46,683 nucleotides of DNA from an uncultured Clostridia bacterium. Its GTDB lineage: Bacteria > Bacillota > Clostridia > Oscillospirales > Ruminococcaceae. Shown one piece after another: positions 8,874-17,600 of this stretch. Below the pieces are notes generated by a model. That model saw only the letters and a program-made list of their open reading frames with translations, was not told the origin of the DNA and made no database searches. Positions within the stretch are counted from its first letter, which is position 1. Every line of letters starts with the position of its first letter. The translations under genes were made by a program, and so were the position numbers. Location of the stretch: the NCBI GenBank assembly GCA_947628655.1, contig CANRAS010000007.1:64001-110683 (forward strand), in the 5' to 3' direction.

Positions 8874-9821
8874 CTACAAGTTATAACTCGTCACAAGCGA
8901 GCTTATCATCAAATTCCAACCGTCCGCCAGCACGAACACCAAAATCTTGAACGGCATTGAAATCATCGCTGGCGGCAGCATCATCATACCCATTGACATC
9001 AGCGTAGAGCCTACTACGATGTCTATTATCAAGAACGGCAGGAATATCATAAATCCCATTTGAAAAGCGCGTTTAAGTTCGCTTATCATAAAACTCGGTA
9101 TAATCACCGTAAGCGACAGGTCGTTTTCCTTAAATTCCTCCGTAAGACCGCCTTCGGGGATTTCCTCTTTGGAGAGTTCCACGAAAAATTCAAGGTCGTC
9201 GTTGCTTGTCTGCTTTAGCATAAACTTTTTAAGCGGTACACTCGCGCGCTTGAACGCGTCCTCGGTAGTTATCTCCTCGTTTGTGTACGGCTCGTAAGCG
9301 ACTTCGTTTATTTCCTTAAAAACGGGCGCCATAATGAAGATTGTGAGAAACAGCGCCATTCCCGTAAGTACCATATTCGGCGGGGTGTTCTGCGTTTGCA
9401 TTGCCGAACGCAGGAAACCCAGCACGATAACAATTCTCGCGAAACACGTCATCATAATAAGCAGTGACGGCAACAGCGCGATTATCGTCAGCAGTATGAT
9501 TATTTCAAGCGGTCTTGACGCGTCCACGCCGATTACCTGTTGAAGAACCGACGCTCCGGGATTGCTCCCGACACCCTCTGCGGGCGTATCGAGATAGCCC
9601 GAACTGTTCGCGTCCGCGGAAGTCCCCGTGCTTGTATTGCTCGTTGTATCGTCGTCAGCATTCGCGTTTGCGGTCTGCGATACCGTGAGTTCGGAAGTGT
9701 CGTTTGCCGCCGCGTAGGCGCGAAGTCCCGCTAAGGCAAACGCGAGGAATATTGACAAAAACAGCGACACGCAAAACGTCAGCACTAATTTTTTATCCGC
9801 TTTTACAAAACGCTTTATCAA
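8874..9821 (-). CDS. fliP: FliP, flagellar export pore protein with a long N-terminal spacer
   Basis: The C-terminal two thirds is typical FliP: RPLEIIILLTIIALLPSLLI, MTCFARIVIVLGFLRSAM, QNTPPNMVLTGMALFLTIF and the closing LVLADGW-like helix. FliP makes the pentameric body of the export pore. The protein is 315 residues long against about 250 for the family. The extra length follows the signal-like helix (about residues 13-35) and is a low-complexity Thr/Ser/Asn/Asp/Ala-rich stretch (about residues 37-90). This spacer would lie outside the membrane before it is processed, if the signal is cleaved as in other FliP proteins. It is encoded between fliO and fliQ. Confidence 0.95.
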   Translation of the reverse strand: MIKRFVKADKKLVLTFCVSLFLSIFLAFALAGLRAYAAANDTSELTVSQTANANADDDTTSNTSTGTSADANSSGYLDTPAEGVGSNPGASVLQQVIGVDASRPLEIIILLTIIALLPSLLIMMTCFARIVIVLGFLRSAMQTQNTPPNMVLTGMALFLTIFIMAPVFKEINEVAYEPYTNEEITTEDAFKRASVPLKKFMLKQTSNDDLEFFVELSKEEIPEGGLTEEFKENDLSLTVIIPSFMISELKRAFQMGFMIFLPFLIIDIVVGSTLMSMGMMMLPPAMISMPFKILVFVLADGWNLMISSLVTSYNL

Positions 9822-9858
9822 GTGCGTCGCCCCTTTCGTCGCTTTTATATTCCACGGT

Positions 9859-10206
9859 TTATTTCTTTTTCATATTCCCGATAACGGTTTTCAGGCTCTC
9901 CTTAAACGACGGGTTTTGTTTTTCGCCGTTTGCCGAAAGCGTTTCGGCGGTGAGTTCCTCCTCGGTCTGTTCGAGGTCGCATATCTTTTCTGTGTGGTTT
10001 GCCGTAACTCCCACGACCATACACTTTCCGCATACGGATAAAAGCAGGAGCATTTTATCGGGACCTAAGTTTATGCGCTCAAGTATCTTCATATTCTTGC
10101 TGTCGGATACGGCGATATGCTTGTTGAATTTCTTCATCAGCCAGAAAACCACGAAGATCAGAGCGAGTACGCCTATAAGCGCCATTATCATCTGAAAATA
10201 TTCCAA
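9859..10206 (-). CDS. fliO: FliO, assembly factor for the export gate
   Basis: This 115-residue protein begins with one membrane helix (about residues 5-25). A short basic stretch and a small soluble domain follow, with LERINLGPDKMLLLLSVCGK and VVGVTANHTEKI, a pattern seen in FliO/FliZ proteins. Sequence conservation in this family is weak, so the call leans on the single helix, this domain and the place directly before fliP. FliO helps FliP oligomerise. Confidence 0.85.
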   Translation of the reverse strand: MEYFQMIMALIGVLALIFVVFWLMKKFNKHIAVSDSKNMKILERINLGPDKMLLLLSVCGKCMVVGVTANHTEKICDLEQTEEELTAETLSANGEKQNPSFKESLKTVIGNMKKK

Positions 10207-10245
10207 GCCCTGTTCCCCTCCGTTTAAACTGAAAGTCCCGTGTCA

Positions 10246-10266
10246 AATTGTTTTAGGAAAACAATT
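10246..10266. other. AT-rich perfect hairpin between cheY and fliO
   Basis: AATTGTTTT (10246-10254) is followed by AGG and its exact inverse AAAACAATT (10258-10266), a 9-bp stem with a 3-base loop. In the minus-strand transcript it lies between the cheY terminator-like hairpin and the fliO ribosome binding site. It could act as a processing or stability element; nothing more can be said from sequence. Confidence 0.5.
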
Positions 10267-10290
10267 GTTTACGCGAAAACTTCTGCTTTC

Positions 10291-10322
10291 AAAACGCCAA
10301 AAGGCGGGAGATTGCCCCGCCT
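10291..10322 (-). terminator. Terminator-like hairpin just after cheY, inside the operon
   Basis: On the minus strand an AGGCGGG stem, a 7-base loop and CCCGCCT are followed by TTTTGGCGTTTT. The hairpin begins 17 bases after the cheY stop. It could cut down transcription into fliO-fliP-fliQ-fliR-flhB-flhA, so that ring, stator and CheY genes are expressed above the export genes. The T-tract is interrupted, so partial termination is more likely than a full stop. Confidence 0.6.
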
Positions 10323-10339
10323 GTTTAATATGCGTCCTA

Positions 10340-10702
10340 TCAGCCGAGTACCTTTTTCACAGTCTGAAGAATTCTGTCCGCCTTAAAAGGCTTTACTATG
10401 AAGTCCAGTGCGCCGAGCTTTATCGCCTCAACGACCATTGCCTCTTGTCCCATTGCGGAACACATAACGACTTTCGCCATTGGGTCGCCCTCTTTGATTT
10501 TCTTCAGCGCGTCGATACCCGTCATATTGGGCATGGTAATATCCATAATAACAAGGTCGGGCTTTTCCGCCGCGTAAACTTCACATGCGATAGAGCCGTC
10601 CGCCGCCTCAAGAATACCCGTGTAGCCGTTTTTCGTGAGTGTATCTTTGATAAGCATTCTCATAAAAGCCGCGTCATCAACCAATAAAATCTTCTTGTCC
10701 AT
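10340..10702 (-). CDS. cheY: CheY, chemotaxis response regulator
   Basis: This is a single receiver domain of 120 residues. It has the acidic pair in ILLVDDAAFMR (D9, D10), the phosphorylated Asp54 in VIMDITMP, the Ser in MCSAMGQ and the Lys in IVKPFK. No output domain is attached, as expected for CheY. Phosphorylated CheY binds the switch proteins FliM and FliY encoded directly upstream, and CheC and FliY remove the phosphate. A terminator-like hairpin follows the gene. Confidence 0.96.
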   Translation of the reverse strand: MDKKILLVDDAAFMRMLIKDTLTKNGYTGILEAADGSIACEVYAAEKPDLVIMDITMPNMTGIDALKKIKEGDPMAKVVMCSAMGQEAMVVEAIKLGALDFIVKPFKADRILQTVKKVLG

Positions 10703-10746
10703 TATCTTCTCTCCTTAATGAATTTGATAAAAGTTAATCAGCACTC

Positions 10747-11934
10747 TCACTGTTTGTCAAGGCTTTCTATCAGCTTAGACTTCACTATTTCCGTGATTCT
10801 AACGGCGAAGTTGTCGTCTATTACAACGACGTCGCCGCGCGCGATAAGATTGCCGTTTACCACGACGTCAACGGGCGCGCCCGCCTGACGTTCAAGCTCG
10901 ATTATCGTACCTTGTGTAAACTCTAGAATATCCTTTACCTTGCGTTTTGCCGTGCCTATTTCCACGCTTATTTCAAGCGGAACACCCATAAGGAGCTTTA
11001 AGTTGTCCTTTTGGTCTGTCGGAAGACCGAAATCCATCACATCGAACTGATGTAATTGTGCGTTCTGGACGTTTACGGGCGGCGGCGGCGGGTATGCGCC
11101 GTAAGCCGCATACTGCCCCGGATACCCGTACGGAACGCCCTGCGGAGGCATTTGATACATCGGCATTTGTCCGCCGTTTGGCATTTCCCCGCCTGTCGGC
11201 ATTTGTCCGCCTGCGGGAGCAGTCGGAGCGGGCGCGGGTGCGGCGGGCGCCGAGGGTGCCGAAGGAGCGGGCGCAGGTGCAGGAGCGGGAGTTTCCGCGG
11301 CGGGAGCCTCTTCCTCTCCGGGTTCTGAGAACTTTTCTATCATCTTGCCCGAAAGCGTTTTCGCAAACGGGAGCGACATTACCGACATAAATTCGCTTTC
11401 CATAACTCCGTCAACCGTCAGGTTGAAAGTTACGGCAACTACCGTTTCGGAGTTATCCATTTCGCACAAATCACCGAAACTTGCGCTTTCTATTATGTAC
11501 GGCATCGGAACAGATATATCAACGGGCATTCCCAAAAGGTCTGAAAGCGCCGTTGCGGACGCGCCCATCATCTGGTTCATAACCTCGCTTACCGCGCTGA
11601 TATTCAGTTCGTCAAACTGGAAGTCGGGGTCTATGACAAGCGGGTTGCCTAAAAGCTGGTTCAGTATAAGCTGAACGTCATTCTGCTTTAAGACCATCAT
11701 ATTCAGACCCGTTATGCCCTCGACATACACGATTTTAACGCATATCGCAGGCTCTAGGTTATCGTAATTCAAGTCGCCTACTTTAACGACGCTTACTTGG
11801 GGTGTCGTAATCCAGACCTTGGCGTTGAGCAACTCTGATACAGCCGTTGCCGCCGAACCCATACTTATGTTCAGGATCTCACCGACCGCGTCGATCTCGT
11901 AGGAACTGAACTCTATGTTCTCTTCGTTCGCCAT
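10747..11934 (-). CDS. fliY: FliY, switch protein joining a CheC-like phosphatase and a FliN domain
   Basis: Residues 1 to about 200 form a CheC-like domain with two helices of the active-site type, IDAVGEILNISMGSAA and ISAVSEVMNQMMGASA; both keep E-x-x-N. A linker of about 100 residues follows, first Ala/Pro-rich, then Gly/Met-rich and Pro/Tyr-rich. The last 85 residues are the FliN/SpoA domain with LLMGVPLEISVEIG, KVKDILEFTQGTIIELE and GDVVVIDDNFAVRI. The protein (395 residues) sits in the C ring, where the FliN part builds the ring and the N-terminal part dephosphorylates CheY-P. The FliY type, rather than FliN alone, fits Firmicutes. The repetitive linker is longer than in many homologues. 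Confidence 0.95.
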   Translation of the reverse strand: MANEENIEFSSYEIDAVGEILNISMGSAATAVSELLNAKVWITTPQVSVVKVGDLNYDNLEPAICVKIVYVEGITGLNMMVLKQNDVQLILNQLLGNPLVIDPDFQFDELNISAVSEVMNQMMGASATALSDLLGMPVDISVPMPYIIESASFGDLCEMDNSETVVAVTFNLTVDGVMESEFMSVMSLPFAKTLSGKMIEKFSEPGEEEAPAAETPAPAPAPAPSAPSAPAAPAPAPTAPAGGQMPTGGEMPNGGQMPMYQMPPQGVPYGYPGQYAAYGAYPPPPPVNVQNAQLHQFDVMDFGLPTDQKDNLKLLMGVPLEISVEIGTAKRKVKDILEFTQGTIIELERQAGAPVDVVVNGNLIARGDVVVIDDNFAVRITEIVKSKLIESLDKQ

Positions 11935-11947
11935 CAGACTTTTTACC

Positions 11948-12937
11948 TCAATTCTCTATAAAATTTTCTATCATTATCGCCTTTTTGTTGTTGTATGTCC
12001 CCAATTTTCCGTCACACCACGCGCGTTCTCCTATTTTCACGGTGATGTTTTCACTTATCTTCTTGTCAAGAGGGATTACGTCGTTCACCTGCAATGTCAG
12101 AACCTCGTACATATCGAGGTTTATCTCGCCCAAAACCGCCTTTATCGTGAGGTCTGTCGTGCTTATTCCCGTGAGAATGCTGTCGCGGCGTTCCTGCTCG
12201 CGGTTGGCGTCCGTCTTACGGCGGTTGCCCGAATACCGCGGAATGAACTTGCTCATTATCTCATCGAGGTTGATTGCGGGGATACACACGGAAACTATTG
12301 ATTTCTGGCTGTTTATCTCCACTTCAAGCGCGACGATTATTACCGTGTCCTCGTGACCTATCGTCTGAACAACGCGCGAGTTCGTTTCTATGCCGATTAA
12401 GCGCGGTTCAAGGTCGATGTGCGTCATCCACGGCTCTTTTAGGAGGTCGGCAAGCGAACTCATAATATCGGTCATTATCGTGATCTCGATTTCCGTGAAG
12501 TCGCGGGTTATATCGCTGTATTCGCCCTTGCCGCCTAAGAGCCTGTCTATCATCGTGTAGGTCATTGTGTTTGACACCTGCACGATAACGTCGGTTTCGC
12601 TTATCTCGTCATTCTTAACGCCCAAATCCACCATTCCCATTATAACATAATCGGGCAGGGCGTTGTTAAATTCGTTATATCGCTGTTCCTCGATATTCAC
12701 GAGCGTCACACGGCTGTAGAGCCTTAATTTGCCCGTGAGGTACGATGAAAGCAGTCTGGCGTAGTTTTCAAAAATGCTTTCGAGCATTTTTATCTGCTCT
12801 TTTGTGAACTTCTTCGGCGCGCGGAAGTCGTATTCCTTTACCGTCGCCTCTTCGCTCTTTGTAACAACGGGTTCTGCGCCCATTGCGACGTTTTTCAGCA
12901 TTTCGTCTATTTGCGCCTGCGTTAATACATCAGCCAA
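11948..12937 (-). CDS. fliM: FliM, flagellar motor switch protein
   Basis: The N-terminus has VLTQAQIDEMLKNV, the CheY-P binding motif of FliM. The middle is CheC-like without phosphatase residues, and the C-terminal SpoA domain includes LTIKAVLGEINLDMYEVLTL and LGTYNNKKAIMI. I chose the TTG at 12937, giving an ADVLTQ opening like other FliM proteins, because an AGGTGGG Shine-Dalgarno lies about six bases before it. An upstream TTG at 12955 would add six residues but lacks a good binding site. FliM links FliG to FliY in the C ring. FliL, often encoded just upstream, is missing. Confidence 0.95.
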   Translation of the reverse strand: MADVLTQAQIDEMLKNVAMGAEPVVTKSEEATVKEYDFRAPKKFTKEQIKMLESIFENYARLLSSYLTGKLRLYSRVTLVNIEEQRYNEFNNALPDYVIMGMVDLGVKNDEISETDVIVQVSNTMTYTMIDRLLGGKGEYSDITRDFTEIEITIMTDIMSSLADLLKEPWMTHIDLEPRLIGIETNSRVVQTIGHEDTVIIVALEVEINSQKSIVSVCIPAINLDEIMSKFIPRYSGNRRKTDANREQERRDSILTGISTTDLTIKAVLGEINLDMYEVLTLQVNDVIPLDKKISENITVKIGERAWCDGKLGTYNNKKAIMIENFIEN

Positions 12938-12992
12938 ATCAATCCCACCTGCCAATCGTCTTTAGAGGATTTCCCAAGTTTTAGGGGGCGTT

Positions 12993-13973
12993 TTAATCGC
13001 TCTCGGTGTCGTCCGCTCCGCCATCTTCACCGCTTGTTTCTTCGGGGGCAATGAACTCGCTTCCGTCAACTGCGGACGGACCGAAGTTACCCGTCGTCGT
13101 GTGTTCGCCGTTGAACTTGTCGCCGATGAACGCAACGATTTTGTCTACAGAACCCGGAGGGAGCTTGTCAATATCGTCGGGCTTTTGATTTTCGGGGTCG
13201 AAAATGCTTGTTCCCACGTTGTAATCGTGTTCGAGAATATCCTGAACGACGTTCATATCCGTGAAATCAAGCTCGTTTTTGAGCAGGAGCATTTCCACAC
13301 GGCGGTTTTCCGCAGGGTCGTCGCTCACAGGCTCGTAAGGTCCGCACCCCATTACTCTGAACTTTTCTTCTTCAAGCGTATTCTGCGCTATAAGATAATT
13401 CGCAACGGTGACAGCGCGGTTCGCCGACAAACTCCAATCGTTTATAACCGAAGTTCCGACGGACGTGTGACCCGAAACGGTGTTTCTCGCGAAGTACTGT
13501 TTAAGCGCCCTTATCGGCGGGATAAACGCGTCAAGCACCGCTTTGCCCTCGTCGTTCAGATACGCGCTGTCGCCGTCGAACATAACGGAACTGTTGAACC
13601 GTATCTTAATATGCGTTTCTCCCTGTTCAACCGTGACGGAATCCGCGAGGTTGTTCTGCTCGATATAATCCGCAAGGTAAGTGTAAAGTTCCTCGAACGT
13701 CTGGGGCATTGAGCCTTCACCGCCGGGGTCGTCGGAACTGTTCGTAATACCGCCCTCGCCCTGTGCATAGGGGTCTTGCTGTGCGACCACTTGATTTATG
13801 TACTTACCGCGCGCCTTGAACTCCTGAAAGACAAACTGTAACTTTGTTTCGTCAAGGTTGGAGCAGGCGAACAGCAAAACGAAGAACGTCAGCAAAAGCG
13901 TAACCATATCGGCGTAGGTATTCAGCCAATCGCCCGTGCTTTCTTCCGCTTTTTTCGGAGGTAATTTCGCCAT
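12993..13973 (-). CDS. motB: MotB, stator protein with peptidoglycan-binding OmpA domain
   Basis: The single membrane helix reads TYADMVTLLLTFFVLLFA; its Asp is the proton- or ion-carrying residue of MotB. The OmpA-like domain includes VSGHTSVGTSVINDWSLSAN and RAVTVANYLI. After this domain there is an unusual tail of roughly 90 residues rich in Asp, Glu, Gly and Thr. An AAAGGAG site nine bases before the ATG at 13973 supports this start over a GTG two codons upstream. MotB pairs with MotA to make the stator anchored to the wall. The gene lies 157 bp after motA. Confidence 0.94.
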   Translation of the reverse strand: MAKLPPKKAEESTGDWLNTYADMVTLLLTFFVLLFACSNLDETKLQFVFQEFKARGKYINQVVAQQDPYAQGEGGITNSSDDPGGEGSMPQTFEELYTYLADYIEQNNLADSVTVEQGETHIKIRFNSSVMFDGDSAYLNDEGKAVLDAFIPPIRALKQYFARNTVSGHTSVGTSVINDWSLSANRAVTVANYLIAQNTLEEEKFRVMGCGPYEPVSDDPAENRRVEMLLLKNELDFTDMNVVQDILEHDYNVGTSIFDPENQKPDDIDKLPPGSVDKIVAFIGDKFNGEHTTTGNFGPSAVDGSEFIAPEETSGEDGGADDTESD

Positions 13974-14130
13974 AGTCACACGCTCCTTTCATAATATCAA
14001 AAACAAAAAGCTACTGCCATTTATTAATTATAACATATTTCCGCGCAAAATGCAATTACATTTTTTGCTATTTTTGAAATATATCGCGAAAACTGAAATA
14101 TTTTGTACAAATTGCACAAAGATTTCGGCG

Positions 14131-14925
14131 TTATTTCTTCTCGCTATGTTGACTTTTCGGGAGCATAAACTCCAATTTTTCCTGTATATAGCGAGGGTTA
14201 GAACCGCCCGCTATCGCAAGAACGCCCTCCTCGATTATCTGCATACACAAAAGTTCCTCTTCGTGCGAGTTTTTCAGCGCCATTCCGAGCGGTGCGAAGA
14301 TAACGTTTGCGAACAGCGAACCATAGAATGTTGTGATAAGCGCTACCGCCATACCTGATGTAAGTTCTGTCGGGTCGTCAAGGTTCAAGGTTGCAAGCAT
14401 ATTGATAAGTCCGACGAGCGTTCCCAGCATACCGAACGCGGGGAAGATACCGACGCCCTTTTCAAAGAACGACCGCCCTTGTTCGTGCCGTTCGCACATA
14501 AACATTATCGTATCGTCAAGCATACCGCGGACTTTTTCGGGGTCGTTCGCGTCTACAATCATCATCAGCGCGGACTTCATAAATGCGTCCGTACACTGGT
14601 TCGCGCTTTCTTCAAGCGCGAGCAGACCTCTCGACCTTGCGACCTGCGCATACTCGACAATCTGGTCGATGTACTTTTTGGGGTCGTATTTCTTCGGCTT
14701 AATCGCAATGCCGAGGCGCTTTCCTATGTTCTTTAAGTATGACATCGGGAAAGACGCGATAAGACAGCCTATCGTACCTCCGACCGTGATAGCGAGCGAC
14801 TGAACGTCGATGAAGTTCGCCATTCCGCCCATATTAACGCTAAAACCGCCGTCGAGGTCAACAACGATACCGAACACAACAAGTCCGAACGACAATACCC
14901 AACCTATGATAAGTGATAAATTCAA
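14131..14925 (-). CDS. motA: MotA, stator ion-channel protein
   Basis: This 264-residue protein has four membrane segments. Signature stretches include VQSLAITVGGTIGCLIASFP in the second helix and FPAFGMLGTLVGLINMLATL in the third, with ALITTFYGSLFANVIFAPLG in the fourth. The cytoplasmic loop contains RSRGLLALEE and MFMCERHEQGRSFFEKG, with charged residues that contact FliG. MotA and MotB make the torque-generating unit. Its place between flbD and motB is the usual clostridial one. Confidence 0.96.
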   Translation of the reverse strand: MNLSLIIGWVLSFGLVVFGIVVDLDGGFSVNMGGMANFIDVQSLAITVGGTIGCLIASFPMSYLKNIGKRLGIAIKPKKYDPKKYIDQIVEYAQVARSRGLLALEESANQCTDAFMKSALMMIVDANDPEKVRGMLDDTIMFMCERHEQGRSFFEKGVGIFPAFGMLGTLVGLINMLATLNLDDPTELTSGMAVALITTFYGSLFANVIFAPLGMALKNSHEEELLCMQIIEEGVLAIAGGSNPRYIQEKLEFMLPKSQHSEKK

Positions 14926-14972
14926 CGTTATCCCTCATTTCTTGATTATTAAGCGTCCTGCTTAATATTATT

Positions 14973-15191
14973 TTATGTCAAAGGCTCATCATTCGGGCGG
15001 TGCAGTCTTGCCCTGCGATGATTCCTAGTATTTTCAAGTATCAAAGACTGTATCTCTTTCATACTTTCCCTTACGATAAAGCTATGCCCGTTTTCGAGGA
15101 CTATCACGGTGTCGGGCGTTTCGTTTACCGTTTCAATCATTTCATCGTTTAACATAAACGACGTGCCGTCAAGTTTAGTAAGAAAAATCAT
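14973..15191 (-). CDS. flbD: FlbD/SwrD family small flagellar protein
   Basis: This 72-residue protein opens with MIFLTKLDGTSFMLNDEMIE and continues with TPDTVIVLENGHSFIVRESM, the FlbD family pattern. In Bacillus subtilis the homologue SwrD is needed for full motor power. The gene lies between the hook gene and motA, as in many Firmicutes. The last 15 or so residues are basic and proline-rich. No catalytic residues are known in this family. Confidence 0.9.
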   Translation of the reverse strand: MIFLTKLDGTSFMLNDEMIETVNETPDTVIVLENGHSFIVRESMKEIQSLILENTRNHRRARLHRPNDEPLT

Positions 15192-15259
15192 AATTTCCTC
15201 AAATCAAAATCGGATTGCGCCGTGAGTTGCCGTGAACCCACGGCGTTCCGAAAATCATA

Positions 15260-17491
15260 TTACCGTTTCAGACTTAAAAGTTCCTCAATCATCGTATCGG
15301 ACACCGTGATTACACGGGAGTTCGCCTGATAACCTCTCTGTGTGGTTATCATATTCGTGAACTCGTCCGCGAGGTCTACGTTCGACATTTCGAGAGCGTT
15401 CGGAACTATCATAGCCGCGCCGTCCTCGCCGGGGCGTTTTACGCTTGCGGGACCAGACGCTACCGTTGCGCGGAAGTTCGTACCCGCGACTTTTTCAAGA
15501 CCGTTCGGGTTGTCGAATGTCGCTATATCAACGCGCCCTATTACCATTGTGCCGTAAATCGGGTGCAGACCGATGATAATGCCGTCCGAGCCTATCATAT
15601 AGTCCGTGAACTCGTCCATTGTCTGCTCCTCGCCGATACGTCCGTCTGTGAGGTTGAACGTCGAGAGGTTCTTTGCGGTTTCGGTGTAGAACGAATCCTT
15701 ACCGCCTGTCGGTCTTACCGTAGGATTACCGCCGAAGAACTTTTCTCTTGTCGCTACGTTCCAGACAACGCGGTCGGGGTCTGCGCCTGTTGCGTCTTTC
15801 TTGAATATGGTTGGAGCGGAATCTTCCTCAATGTTTTCAAGTTTATTAGCTTCAATTCCAAACGCCTTTAATACATCGTCCTCTTCAACGGGCTGACCGT
15901 TTCGGTCTGTCCACTCACTTGTATCCGTATTGTACGAATACCCTAACGCGTACTCCCAAGTAGTCGAGCCGTCAAGTTCTTGAACCTTGCGCGGTGCGCC
16001 GTAGTCAAGACCGTTGATGTCGTAGAACGTGATAAGTTTCTTTTCATCACCGCCCGCCGCTTTGCGGATAGCCTCGTTTACATCGGCAATCGTCGTGTCG
16101 GCGCAAACGTTGATTGTGAGGGTATTTTCCTCCCAAACAGCGGTCGTGTTGCCGTAGCCCGACTTTTTCGCGAACTGAATGTTGTAGTTGTTCGCGAACG
16201 CGCCCGGCTCTTTAACGCCGAAGTCGAATTTACCCGTAACAATGCCCTGCGGTACGCCGAACAGCTTTTGACCCTTATCCTTGTCTACATCATCGGTGTT
16301 TATTCCGCTATCTTTATCAACATCTTCACCACAAAGCGCCTTTATTGCATCACCTCTGTTGCTAAAGCCCGTGGGTATCTGGAACGCTGTGCAACTAAGT
16401 TTCGGCACTTGTGCGTTTTCTTCCTTAGCCAAAAACTCTTTCAATGCGTTATTAATATCGGTCGCGGTTGTGTCGTCATAAATTGTGATTGTCCAACCGT
16501 TTTTAGCGTCATAGGTAACTTCTACTGTTCCAGTTGTCTTGGTATCCACACCGTCTTTACCGTATTTCAGCTTTACAGTATCCGTAATGGAGTTATCCTG
16601 TACGCTGAAATCAATATACGCGTGGTCTTTGCCCGTAGCTGTGGACTTGGAGATGTGGAAACGGCAGGTGGAACTTGTGGTCGTGAACTTCAAATCGTCT
16701 ATCATATTGCCCGCCGCCGCCGCGTTTACATCATCGGGAATAGGCTCGAAATCTATAGTCAATTCTACATCATCGGGGAGGTTTACACCGCCCGCCGTCA
16801 ATGCTTTTCTGATTTCCGCGTCAAATTCCTCTTTGGAATCGTACTGCTGTTCCTGATTGAACGAAACCGTCAGAATATTGTTCGCGTATGTAGCAAACGG
16901 GAAATCCGAATGTGTGAATACTACGGACATATTCGTGTAGTCTGACGGAGCGGAAACGCTTACCGTTACATTCGTGCCGTTAATCAGCTTGGTTGCGGAA
17001 GAAACGTGATTGTCGGTCTTGGGGATAATCGCTCTGATGATGTCGGAACTTCCCTCAACGCCGTCGCACTCGCCCGAAACGCCCAGAACGTGATAACCGT
17101 CGGAGTTTACGAGATAGCCCGCGCTGTCAAACTTGAAGTTGCCCGCTCTCGTGTAGAAGATGTTGCCCGCGCCGTCCATTACCTGGAAGAAACCTCTGCC
17201 GTCGAGCGCGATGTCCGTTTTGCTGTCCGTGAAGTTGTAACCCGACTGTGTGAGGTTCGCCTCAACGGAACTTACCTTTACGCCGTAACCTACCTGTCTG
17301 GGGTTGATACCGCCCAAAGTCGCGGTCGGCGCGGAGGGGTTGCGCTTTGACTGATAGTAAACGTCCGCAAACGTCATAACGTCCGCTTTAAAGCCAACTG
17401 TATTGACGTTCGCTATGTTGTTGCCTATCATATCCATTCTCTGCTGGTGAGATTTAAGACCCGTAACACCTGTGAATAATGACTTTACCAT
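15260..17491 (-). CDS. flgE: FlgE, flagellar hook protein (long form)
   Basis: The N-terminus MVKSLFTGVTGLKSHQQRMD and then MIGNNIANVNTVGFKAD is the hook-protein signature. The C-terminus has PNALEMSNVDLADEFTNMI followed by TTQRGYQANSRVITVSD, the partner helix of the D0 core. The family module LDGRGFFQVMDGAGNIFYTR is at about residue 90. At 743 residues it is clearly longer than the 400 to 500 residues common in hook proteins; the extra lies in the central, surface-exposed domains. It polymerises into the universal joint between rod and filament. It follows the flgD and flagellar-operon genes. Confidence 0.95.
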   Translation of the reverse strand: MVKSLFTGVTGLKSHQQRMDMIGNNIANVNTVGFKADVMTFADVYYQSKRNPSAPTATLGGINPRQVGYGVKVSSVEANLTQSGYNFTDSKTDIALDGRGFFQVMDGAGNIFYTRAGNFKFDSAGYLVNSDGYHVLGVSGECDGVEGSSDIIRAIIPKTDNHVSSATKLINGTNVTVSVSAPSDYTNMSVVFTHSDFPFATYANNILTVSFNQEQQYDSKEEFDAEIRKALTAGGVNLPDDVELTIDFEPIPDDVNAAAAGNMIDDLKFTTTSSTCRFHISKSTATGKDHAYIDFSVQDNSITDTVKLKYGKDGVDTKTTGTVEVTYDAKNGWTITIYDDTTATDINNALKEFLAKEENAQVPKLSCTAFQIPTGFSNRGDAIKALCGEDVDKDSGINTDDVDKDKGQKLFGVPQGIVTGKFDFGVKEPGAFANNYNIQFAKKSGYGNTTAVWEENTLTINVCADTTIADVNEAIRKAAGGDEKKLITFYDINGLDYGAPRKVQELDGSTTWEYALGYSYNTDTSEWTDRNGQPVEEDDVLKAFGIEANKLENIEEDSAPTIFKKDATGADPDRVVWNVATREKFFGGNPTVRPTGGKDSFYTETAKNLSTFNLTDGRIGEEQTMDEFTDYMIGSDGIIIGLHPIYGTMVIGRVDIATFDNPNGLEKVAGTNFRATVASGPASVKRPGEDGAAMIVPNALEMSNVDLADEFTNMITTQRGYQANSRVITVSDTMIEELLSLKR

Positions 17492-17600
17492 AATATAACC
17501 TCCATAACAATCGGCGAAATTCGCCGTAATTCATTGTTATTCCACCGTATGCGGGACTTCAATCGCAAGTCCCGCTGTGAATTCCCGAAGGTCCGTTCAC

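Noticed and set aside
15980-16945. 321-codon open frame on the plus strand opposite flgE
   Set aside because: It is the antisense shadow of flgE; composition is odd and no domain is recognisable.
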